In this document: positions 23,104 through 33,339 of the stretch, piece by piece
Layout: every line of letters begins with the position of its first letter
How positions within the stretch are numbered: position 1 is the stretch's first letter
Assembly: GCA_950295325.1 (NCBI GenBank)
Contig: OX485803.1
Location: 46,265,554-46,329,553, forward strand
From: Polytrichum commune
Lineage: Eukaryota; Streptophyta; Polytrichopsida; Polytrichales; Polytrichaceae
Length of the DNA stretch: 64,000 bases
Reading direction: 5' to 3'
Position numbers and translations under genes: made by a program
Notes under the pieces: model-generated
Database searches by the model: none
The model's input: only the letters and a program-made list of their open reading frames with translations
Told to the model about the DNA's origin: nothing

Positions 23104-24291
23104 TAAGTACATGTCGGGTCCAGTTTTTTGGATTGAAGCATGAGATTTTATTCATCGAGTCTAAGCTTGATCACTTTGTAATATTTTTCCACTTAGAAAC
23201 AAGTTTTACGCCTCTTCGTGCAAAAATACATTTGATGACAGAGTTAGATTTTATAGATGGGGAATAAGCATGTCAAATATAGTAATGGTTTAAAAAAGAA
23301 AATTTCACAAGATGTGAGACATGTGTACAAGATTTACAATGTTGAAAGATGTGGCTTGGTAAATTTCAAGGCAACAATTGACGACATATAGTTAAGTTAA
23401 AACTCTTTAAAGAGTATTGTTATGAGGTAGTATATGTGACGTAGAATCATAATCTTTACAACATGCACGACTATACAAATTATCATTTTTCCTCATCTCA
23501 CCACATGTCAAAATCACTACTTATGGAGTGGATTGTACGCGGTGTTGCCAATGGGCTCCAAATGGACATTAGTTTGACGAGTTGCCCAACAATATTTTTC
23601 TTGTATATTCAATGTTTTTTAATTTATCCATCACGATAGTTTGTTTTCGTTACCAACTCTCCAACAATCCTCCATACCACCCTGTTATTAAGTAATCACT
23701 ATGCGTTGTCAAGTACTCAAAAATCAATTTATGAATTTCTAAACATCACGCATCAACGTTGCATACTATATTCTTTTGTCAGGGATGCCGTCAAGATGAC
23801 GGTTATGTATTGCATTTATATCTTCAAGGTACCACCCTTGGTACAATTTGACTACAACTGCAAGCTTTTCAAGTATTGGTCTAAAATTCACACAACATCG
23901 TCCTTCAAGATTGCATATCTATACACATGTGTTGTTATAAACTTTCTATCAAACAAGCAAGCGTCAACAAATTTGAGCATACATACATATTCTCCTTGTG
24001 GCAAAACCCAGTTTTGAACTCGAATATGTATTTTTGAAATCTACTGTACATGGAGGAGTGGTGTTTTTTGTCTGCGACCAGGAGACGGTTCATGGCCACA
24101 ACAAAAGACCCTGCCCCTCCCATGCTTGGACAAGAACCCAAAGAAGTTTTGTGAAGAGTTTTTGTTTCAAGTTGAAAGTGTCGTGAATTGTCGTAGATGA
24201 AAGAAACGAGTGGTGCATAAACGAGCCACGTGCCACAGTTCTTTTTATCGCAGCGCAACTCTAGCCGAACATTTTTATTCAAAATAATTTT

Positions 24292-24364
24292 GTCCCTTTT
24301 GTCTAGGGGCATAGAACATCATCTTTTCATGACGAGAACACGGGTTCGAATCCCGTAAGGGATA
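24292..24364 (+). tRNA. tRNA-Glu(UUC)-like sequence, probable mitochondrial-derived relic
   Basis: 73 nt with acceptor arms GTCCCTT/AAGGGAT plus a discriminator A. The T arm is perfect: ACGGG-TTCGAAT-CCCGT. The anticodon loop TTTTCAT places TTC as the anticodon. From memory it resembles the plant mitochondrial trnE rather than the nuclear one, suggesting organelle DNA inserted in the nucleus. The D stem (GTCT/GAAC) has a C-A mismatch and the anticodon stem has one mismatched pair, so it is probably non-functional. Confidence 0.6.
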
Positions 24365-24380
24365 GCCTTCCTTACACTTA

Positions 24381-24945
24381 GGGGCGGTTTACACTATGGA
24401 CCAAGAGCCATGACCATGAAATTCTAAAATCTGTGATTGGAGAGTAAAGTGCTCTTGGTCCCATTTGGCTTTACACTACCTTGAAAAAAGGAGAATGACC
24501 ACTAACTTTGAGGTCCCCAAAAACTACTAAAATCTGCCATTTGGATAATGTGCCATGGTCCAACGGGTTTTCCGTTGAGGCGAGGCAAAATGCTCGACTC
24601 AACGGAAATCAAGGGAGCCGTAAGGCTGAAAATCAGCCATTGGCCGAATTTTTTTTAATATTTTTTTTTCCCGATTTTTTTTGACGTTACTGTAGATCGT
24701 TGGGATAGAAATATTAAAAAAATCAGCCCAAAGTTGTCCCGGTCCAAATCCACTTTACACTACAAGAGTGACCAAGCCACTCAAAAATCCATTTTTGATT
24801 TTTCATGGTCACGGCTCTTGGCCAAGAGCTGTGACCATGAAAATGATTTAATTTTCTTGGTCACGGCTCTTGGCCAAGAGCTGTGACCATGAAAATGATT
24901 TAATTTTCTTGGTCATGGCTCTTGGTGCATAGTGTAAGCCGCCCC
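24381..24945. mobile_element. Tourist-like MITE, copy B
   Basis: Same TIR (GGGGCGGTTTACACTATGG) and interior as copy A, with TTA duplications at 24378-24380 and 24946-24948. It is 64 bp longer than copy A, mainly from a tandem 52-bp duplication of a subterminal module containing CTCTTGGCCAAGAG. It begins 16 bp after the tRNA-like relic. Confidence 0.9.
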
Positions 24946-24999
24946 TTACTATGCTTGCTCTGAAAGACAAGCAAAAAAGTTAAAGAATGGTTGGACAAA

Positions 25000-26330
25000 A
25001 GTGGCAGTTCTAAAAGATGGGCCAATTGCTAACTCATCAACATTTTTTTCCTTTTTTTTTCTTTCTCCTTAGTTTTGAGGGCTCCGCCGTGCTTGCACAA
25101 TCGTCCATGTCTTACAACCGTCCGATCTCACATCCAAAAGCCCACATCCATTCCCACACACCCTTTCCACTCTCTTTATTTCCCAGCCGCACGATATACG
25201 ATCCAAGGGCTGGAATGTCTTTTGCTTTTATGAACACATACACAACTCCGATTGTGCACCCAACAACCTCGATTCGATTCACTTTCATCTCTTCTTCTTC
25301 TTAAGCTTATTATCTCCCAGCTGTTGGATTTCAAAACCTCCCTTCTTCCCGAGCTTTTAAAGCCTTCTTCCAACTGTTGCTGGCAACCAATGAGACCTTT
25401 TGAAATTTGACACTTTCCTAAAATCGAAGTTAGATGACAAGCGAGATCTCCTCGTAGTTTGAAACTCCTTAAAAATCTCAGCAAAATTTAACGTCTTATC
25501 AAAGAAAATTTGTACAAATTTCCATGTGACCAATGTCTATTAGGTTGGGGGTTTATTTTTATATAAGTATTGTACATGGAGTAGAGGCATCCATAACCAA
25601 TCGCTTAAGAGATTTTGTGTCAAATATGGAGAAGTAGAAGGTGGTGAAAAAAATTCTTGTGTAGGAGGATAAAACATAGGAGGACTACAAAAAAGGGTTG
25701 GTAATTTGATTCCTTGAATCGAAACTACTGTGAATTTTTAAAGCCAAAAGTTAACACGAACATCTTACCAATGTCTAGAGTCTGTCATAACCGCTCGTTT
25801 TAACCATTCGTTCCTCCTCACTTTAGCACTCGAAACTAGCATATGTGTTGTTGCACTATTGGTTCCAGCATGATCGAAATTTAGTCCCATCATGATCAAA
25901 ATTCCAGTACCTTATAGATTGCCGATGGAAACCTGATAAGGAATAGGTGCCTCTACTATCTTTGTAGAAACATTGAAGTATCACCTCAAAGTCACCCTAT
26001 GCCTTAACAACTCCCCCTCAAACAAGACCCTAGCCCCCTAGACGCATCAACCAAGGTTAACATATCCAAGAAATGAGAATAGTAAAAAATAGTTACCTTT
26101 TATTGGAACACAATCAAGTACAAAGTGAGTAGAGAATAGATAAGGATTAGGGAAAAAGTGGATTCGTTAAGGATAAGCTAGAAGGTTTCATAGAAGAGGA
26201 ATCATTGTGTGTAAGGGATGATTAGAATTGAAGGATGGAGATTGGAGATAAGGAAGTAGGAAATATTTGAGGAGACGAAGAACAATGTGTATGGGACCCA
26301 TTTTTTATTACGTACCTTGAGGTTGCTTAT
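25000..26330. other. Intergenic DNA with a CT-rich, leader-like patch
   Basis: 25030-25330 is C/T-rich with a short open frame (25017-25304) of low complexity. It looks like a 5' leader or a captured fragment rather than a gene. The rest is anonymous AT-rich DNA. Confidence 0.35.
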
Positions 26331-26335
26331 TCCAT

Positions 26336-26477
26336 AACATTATTTAGATTCATAACAATGTTTTGTGGGACTGACAGTAGTATGTGGAATATTCCCCACA
26401 TATAGTCTGAATGTGAGGAATATTTTGCATACTACAGTTAGTCCCACAAAATATTGTTATGGATTTGAATAATATTA
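26336..26477. repeat. Foldback with about 45-60 bp arms (miRNA-precursor-like or MITE)
   Basis: The left arm CATAACAATGTTTTGTGGGA and the inverted right arm CATAACAATATTTTGTGGGA continue for about 45 bp with only about six mismatches, around a loop of about 22 nt. The outer flanks (ATTATTTAGATTC / GAATAATATTATG) partly pair too. Size and mismatch level fit a plant miRNA precursor, but a small MITE would look the same. Confidence 0.6.
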
Positions 26478-26499
26478 TGTCGATGAGTGTTTTTTTTGG

Positions 26500-27460
26500 T
26501 AGTAAAGAGCTCTCAACATTAGTTTTGGCATAGATGTGTACATGTGCAAGCACGCTTGTGTGTTACCTAGAGAATCCATGTGCTTGGAGTATAGGACTTT
26601 AGAATCCAACTGCCTTAAGAAAATTGTACGACTATGGAGGTGGTCTAAAGAGTAAAGTTGATGTTCTTAGTGACATTTGAGGAACCACACTAAATATGGT
26701 ACTTGGTATCATGTGGCATTTTTTGTCACTACAGTAACTTTTTTACTAACACTTTCTATGATTCATTTTACATATATTGGCATCCCAACTTACTTTCAGT
26801 TCATCCAAATGCAAATTTTTGAAACAAAGTTTGGTAAGATTTGCAGTCTAACAAATATGTGATGAAATATTGTCATGGATGGTTGAAAGTTGGATGAAAA
26901 CTCAGTTAGTCAGTGACATTACTTGCAACATTGTAAACCTATAACGTCCAATTTTGAATTTTTTTTACAAGGACTGACAAATATTGGTACATTAGCATTT
27001 AGTTTTGGTTTACAATTAGTATTGAGCAAGAGAATTAGAATTGGTGACATTAAGCAGTCTTTATTAGTGTAGTTCTTGCACGAGGAAGTGAGGGACAATG
27101 TGTTCTATTTCCGGTAAAGGATTAGTGGGTGGATTACTATCCATGATAGGTTGGACAACTGAGTTATGGTATAGAGTCTTTAACATACAATAATTAGTAG
27201 ATAGAAAGGTGTGTTTCCATATAGAATGACAAGGTCATATTGTATTGGCAATTTCATCCCAAGGAAGAACCAATAAGCGAATGTCAAGATGACTATAACT
27301 AGTAAGATAGGCGAATGGCATTGAGCAAGAGGGCCCAGTAATGCTAAGTAGAGATGAAAGCGATAGTCTTAAGGAAGTGGAGAAGGGAAAACAACTGAAG
27401 GATAGATAGGGTCTAGTTTTGAGTCCCAATACCAACGACACCTTGGTAGGGGATGGTGAC
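26500..27460. other. Anonymous intergenic DNA
   Basis: No supported feature; possibly degraded retroelement sequence. Confidence 0.4.
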
Positions 27461-27469
27461 GCTAAAACC

Positions 27470-27817
27470 CACTACACTAAATAGGTAGATTAGTGTTGGA
27501 AACACTAATAGTCGACGAAAACGCTAAATGTAAATTGTCTCTATAGTGTTAGAACACTAAATGTCAACTCTAACACTATTTGTACCAAGTAGTAACTTTA
27601 AATATTTACATGAGCGCATTTAGTGTTAGATGATATTTTGTAAATCTTGGAATGAAGAATTGAAGGAAGAGGAATATGAGAACCTCGTAAAAGGTATAAT
27701 TTGTTCAAACCCTATTCAAACACCAATTGTAATATCAGTTGAAAATTAGTGTTTTAGGTAACTATTGCATCTAACACTAATCTTCATCTAACACTAATCT
27801 ACCTATTTAGTGTAGTG
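27470..27817. mobile_element. MITE with 28-bp perfect TIRs beginning CACTACACTA
   Basis: The left end CACTACACTAAATAGGTAGA is perfectly repeated, inverted, at 27790-27817 (ending TTTAGTGTAGTG). The CACTA...TAGTG ends recall CACTA (CMC) elements, but I cannot find a matching 3-bp target duplication, so the superfamily is uncertain. The word TAGTGTT(A/G)GA is repeated inside. Confidence 0.65.
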
Positions 27818-27854
27818 AATAAGGGTTAATTGACACTTATTACCGAGATTATTA

Positions 27855-27977
27855 CTCCCTCCGTCCCAAAATTATTGTCCTACTCCCCGGATTTTAATAT
27901 CCCAAAGTGTTTGTTGGACAAATATTTTGAGATATTAAACTCCGGGGAGTAGGACAATAATTTTGGGACGGAGGGAG
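27855..27977. mobile_element. Stowaway MITE
   Basis: 123 bp starting CTCCCTCCGTCCC and ending GGGACGGAGGGAG, flanked by TA on both sides. Arms of about 48 bp pair almost perfectly, so the whole element folds back. CTCCCTCCGT is the canonical plant Stowaway (Tc1/mariner-type) terminus. Confidence 0.95.
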
Positions 27978-27999
27978 TACAATATAGTGAGGATATCTA

Positions 28000-29400
28000 C
28001 CAGCACCAATAACGTTATCTAACTGACGGGTCATAAGACATGGGAAGGTTTAAATAGGCAATTAGGCTAGGTTGGTAAGGCCGCAAGATAGATAGGAAGG
28101 GGTTGTATCTGACAAGGCTATTGGTAATGTGTCATCAAGGTAGGATTGTAACCGATATTGTGAAAAACAATTACCGGTAAGGTACACTCGGTAGAGTACA
28201 AAAGAATAAGAACCCAAATACGGTTATAACGACCTATCTATTAGGGGGTAGAGAAAATATTATTTTATAATAAAAAACCACCCCACCACCCCTCTACTAC
28301 CACAACCACCGCTTTAAATGCCCTAACTCCCACACATACTATACATACGGATCATTGGCCTCCCCCCAGCCCACCGAGGCAAAGAAGGCACAATTGGGCT
28401 AGGGGTCTACCACCATGCATGCAACATTCAACCTACTTATTGACTCCCAAACAACTAAAACATCCTACAAGTCAAATTTATAGCCATGTTCACAACCCTC
28501 CACTTCACCAAGGACAACACGACACACTCATACACTTTCACAAATAACGTGAAGTCTCTCTACCTCATCAACAACCACATCCGCCACATGATCTTCCATC
28601 AAAATCACCCAAATGAACTACTCGTTGAAGTTGTAATATGATGTCTCTTCCACCAAAACTACTTAATCACGCTCAAAAAAATCCGTGCACACTTGGTAAT
28701 CCTCAGCAACGACATCCCCAATAATTTTGGAGCCAACAGACCACCACAATGTATCACTCCTACAATGCATACAACACGTATTGCCCCTTTATGGCACTTC
28801 AAAATACTCGTAGAACACCCACATACCACACCCAACCGACACCTTATACCCTACATATGGAAGGATTACATTGCCAACTCGTGACCACAATATGCACACC
28901 TCACAAAATGGCTCACCACTACAACCCCCTTGTCCGCTCAACTATTTCTAATTATGTTTGGTCGTATGCACAGACACTCAACCTACAGTGTGGCCAATAC
29001 ATGGGCAATCATAGGAAACACACCATTTGGCCTACTTAATTTCTCATATTAAGTATTTCTCATATTTATATTGAATTTGAAATCTCCAATGCAACTTAAG
29101 GTTTGGATCATGTGCTCCCTTGCGAGGTGGAACACATATTACATCTTCACCAATTGCTTTGCTCCCTACTTGCATATTTGGAAGGTTATAGGCAGTGCTC
29201 AAGCGCCAAAGGTGCAACTTATGCATTAAAGAAGGATTGTAACTTCCACTGACAATATCAATGATTTATATTTCCTCATAGTTGCAAACAATTCCCAATT
29301 TAATCCATCCTCATAAAAAGTTTGTGGAGTTTGAAGTGCATACATCGAGTGAAATATCTATATATAATCCATAACATTGACGGGGATGCTTCACGTGACT
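28000..29400. other. Intergenic DNA including an A/C-rich, G-poor block
   Basis: From about 28270 to 29040 the plus strand is strikingly A/C-rich and poor in G, with several open frames of no recognisable type. This skew could mark a decayed element or transcript. No gene is supported. Confidence 0.4.
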
Positions 29401-29402
29401 AA

Positions 29403-29930
29403 TGCCCCTTCCCACCTGACTTTAGTTAAGACCCAAAGTATTTCCTAAAAACCGGGTAAAGCTCCCTCGGTTATAGCGGAGGCATTTGACTATCCCAATG
29501 CACCTACAAGAACTTGCTCCGGAGATTTTCAAGTAGGTTTTAGTTAAGTAGCTTTCACACATGTTCATGGTTTTATCTACCGAGCAATGAATGTTGGGTA
29601 GTTTTTGTCCCATCCCCAAATGCCTTACTACTCACCTATCTTACCATCGGTTTTTGTTAATGGGGCTCCTCGTGCCCTCATAGCTAAGACTAAAAAGCAA
29701 CCAATCACAAGGGTGGGAGGCGACACTTTTAAAGCTCCTATATTCTTGCCTCATGTTTAGGTACCGATGGGAGGGTCGGTGGTTGAGGGCCTGAGGCTTA
29801 AGACCTCCACTTTTAAGCCATGCCACATCATTTGCCAACTAGGCTCGGCACTAGATAATGTCGATGGTGTGAAGGCCGGTTTGTTAGAACCAACTTTTAG
29901 TCTTAGCTAAAGTCAGGTGGGAAGGGGGTA
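29403..29930. mobile_element. Tourist-like MITE candidate
   Basis: CCCCTTCCCACCTGACTTTA at the left is inverted at the right (ending TAAAGTCAGGTGGGAAGGGG). The TIR is about 28 bp with one mismatch, and possible TAA duplications lie just outside. Text resembling its flank (GGGATGCTTCACGTGACT) recurs at about 30158 (GAGGATGCTTCACATGACT), so it inserted into an older repeat. Confidence 0.6.
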
Positions 29931-30210
29931 TAAGGCAAGTTCATGAGGCCGTTCATGCATAATATCCTTCACATGACCGAGGCACGTTCATGAGGCACCA
30001 TTCATTATATTTTGTTTTTCAAAAGTACTTATTTTTCCATCATGCATGGGACAAAACATGGAAATGAAAGTATGTAGAAATGTCTATCTTTTAAGTCGTA
30101 CATGAGACGACACAAGTCATACTAGACCAAACCATTTGGATATCCATAATATTGATGAGGATGCTTCACATGACTGAGGCACGCTGATGAGTCCGGTTTA
30201 CATTAACATA

Positions 30211-30842
30211 TTGTAGCACCATAGTTGGTTTGTGTAAAAATAATTTTCAAATAAAAAATTAGAAATTTTCAAATTTTATGCACCCAGTCAAATGAATAAG
30301 TGAAAAAAAGTATTAGGAAAAAAACTAATTAATGGTAATTTTGGACTCTTCTAAGCTCCAACCACGTCAACGCACCATAAGAGGCTGCATGCTAATGCAT
30401 TAATGGCTCGGCGCCTTGCTCACTCAAAGCGGCAAACTCTCTTTCTATGTCCATCTCCCTCTCCTCCTTGCTAATAGGGATTAAAGCAAAATCAACCCGT
30501 CATTGTTTTGGTGCCATTTCTAACACTCTTCTCACACATGTCAAAGTGCAAATACATACAAAAGACCTAACACATATATTGTGCAAAGACAAACAAGAGC
30601 CACACTAAATAGGGTTAATGTGGATACTTAGGTTTAAGGCCAAGAAACCACCACGAATGAATGAAAAAAACAACCACCTACTTCCAGTATTGCTGGACCT
30701 TACCAAAAAAACGAATTAAATATATTTAAATCATTAGACCGATGAAATTTCAAAAATTATCTTTTTAGTTGACGAACCTTATTTTGCAAATAATTAAATA
30801 AATATTCGTTTTGAGGTGCACGAACCAGCTATGATGCCATGG
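30211..30842. mobile_element. TA-flanked inverted-repeat element, copy 2
   Basis: The ends (left TTGTAGCACCATAGTTGG; inverted right CCATGGCATCATAGCTGG) and internal words match the 4610-4874 element, and TA flanks both sides. Longer (632 bp) and more diverged, containing extra internal sequence. Confidence 0.55.
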
Positions 30843-30849
30843 TACACAC

Positions 30850-33260
30850 TTTCCATGCATAATTTTCCCTACACATTTCTAGAAACATACTTGTGCATAG
30901 TTGACATATCCAAGTTGCAATGCAACGGGCCACGATGCTAGTATTATATTGCTAGGTTTAGTATGAAGCGCAAAATAGGAGTCAACATGAGAAGTTATCC
31001 AAGGGGCATGTTCAACTTGCTCACAACCTTGTCACAACAAACGGGTGTCAATCGCAAGAATTGAGTTAATATTGCAACAATTTTGGCTAGTGCTAAAACT
31101 TAGTGAAGCGTGCATTTTGAATCACAAACCTCTCTATAACAACATGATATGAGAAATTTCACAATGTTTGTGGATTGATTGCCGTCGCAAAATTTGTGAT
31201 CACCATCGAGAGAAAGCTACTTGCAAGATTATTCATGCAACTTTCCTTCTTTTTTTTCTTCATATATTCGGATCTTTATTTTTCATTCATTCATATGCTC
31301 TTGTTTCCGACCTACCCGGCAACGATGTTATGGGCTCTCCTTCATATGCACAACGTGATGGGGCCCGCCACAATGAACTCCACTAAAATGTGATAGTCTA
31401 GTGTCATATGGTATTTTATGTCGTTGTGGTAACTTTTTGCATCGTGACACTTCTTATGAATAAGTGAACAAATATTGTCATGGATGAGTTCGTCCATTGG
31501 CCAAAACCCTACCTTCTCTTTGTAAAAAAAACAACTTGCTATGAAATGTAGTCATGGATGATTGAAATTTGGATGAGAAATCAGTTGGTAATAGCAACAC
31601 TGTGAATCTATAATCCCCCCAAAATAATGTTGGGTTAACATTTAATGTTGGTGACACTATACCGCGGTTTACAATTAGTGTTGAGCAAGACAATTAGAAT
31701 TGGCGACCCTAAATATCATTATTAGTGTAGCTTATGATCGTTTACTGCAAGAAAACTGAAATTCTGAAAAATGCATGTAAACTTTTTTTCTTTCTTTAAA
31801 GGAATGGAACTTGGCCTGATGGTTGAATAATGGAATGTGAGAGGCACGTATTTGTAACCAATTTATTTGATGAAACTTGATACATCTTAAACCAATGCTT
31901 GAACTATAGATGATAACCAATTTTAACCGACATTCCAAATGACAGAATAGCCATTTGGTCTTGGTTTTCTAATTGGCTTGTGGAAACATCCATTATTTAG
32001 CTAGCCGGAGGTTTGTGCAATTCTTCATGAGATGTTATAACATGGTTATAACATGCTAGAAGCTAAATAGAGAGAGAAAAAATGGTTACTTTATGGCTTA
32101 CATTGGACTCCATGACTATGTTCAAACTACTTGGACCAATTAATATTGTCCTCGTATTTACCCAACATCAAGAAATACGGGAGTTTGTGATGATACTCAA
32201 AGCATCACACATTTGGTGTAACAGGCTACTTCAAATTATATATGGGCTTCCTTGAAAACCAAAATGTCCCCCAATTAAAAAGTCCATTTTGTATTTTCCA
32301 TGGGATCTATGGGAAATGTCAATGCCAATAACATTGAATATGGGTTACATAGACAAAAGGTTTGAAATTTGTGAACTAAAATCAGTGTTATTCATTTCTC
32401 TTACACCATACATTTTGATGTTCTTACTACTGGATTTTTTTATGAAAATGTAAATACCCCTCCACTTTACCTTTTAGTGGTCCACTCATATTCGAATTCA
32501 ATATGAAACATAGTAGATCATATTTGCACTTAGTCTTTAGAAATTGACGGTTGCAATGGAATTTACAAAGCATGTTGAAAGTAGCACCTTAATGCTTTAA
32601 AACTTATATACAACACGTAAAAGTAACATATATTCATGTATGATCTCTTGATGTGCAATTTGCAATGGATTTGCAACTAATTTGCAAAGTCAAAATTGGA
32701 ACTAGCCTCAAGAAGTGAGAACCAACTTAGCCCAAGTGCCAGAGTATTAGGTTGGCATGGGTTCAATGTCCTCAAACATGGTCCTCCAACCCATGAGGAG
32801 GACATGAAGAGAGTCCATCCCACAAACATTCCTCCAAGTGTAATTGCTTTGCATATGGTACACCCACATCAATGTCAATTTGATGTAAACAACTCTTGGA
32901 AATGCCGACCCACAAATGTATTTTGCACCTTTTCACCATGCATATACATCACTTCACATTCTTTCCACAACCGTGACAAATTCTTCCAAGGCACAAACAA
33001 CATATTTCCACTTTTGTGTCGATTCCCTTGGACCTCCGACCTCAAACCTAGTGCCCGTTTGTGCCTCGTGTCCAAGTGTTTATGGGACCGTGTATTTCCC
33101 GAGCTTGATAGTTTCAGTTTTGTGTATTGCCAAAACTTATAATAATTGCTTTTGGTATATTATAATTCAACCGCCTAAGTCAAGCTAGAAGAGCTTATGA
33201 AAACCATGAGATCGAGTGTGTACATCCATGAAGCCTACATGGCTAGGAACCAACACGTTC
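30850..33260. other. Anonymous intergenic DNA
   Basis: AT-rich. The frame at 32696-33142 (148 codons) has no recognisable motif and no compositional support, so it is not called. Confidence 0.45.
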
Positions 33261-33268
33261 TTCCATAA

Positions 33269-33330
33269 TGTATCTATATAGATTGTTGCACTTTGTTGAC
33301 ATAGTTTATGCAACAATCTATATAGATACA
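33269..33330. repeat. Perfect 22-bp hairpin
   Basis: TGTATCTATATAGATTGTTG (plus CA) at 33269-33290 is exactly inverted at 33309-33330, separated by 18 nt. The left arm itself contains a short palindrome (TATCTATATAGATA type). The flanks do not extend the pairing. It could be a tiny foldback element or a small-RNA hairpin. Confidence 0.75.
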
Positions 33331-33339
33331 ACATTTGGT

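Noticed and set aside
32720-32775. SINE-like head (CCCAAGTGCC ... GGTTCAATGTCC)
   Set aside because: Only a weak B-box resemblance; no A-rich tail or target duplication found.
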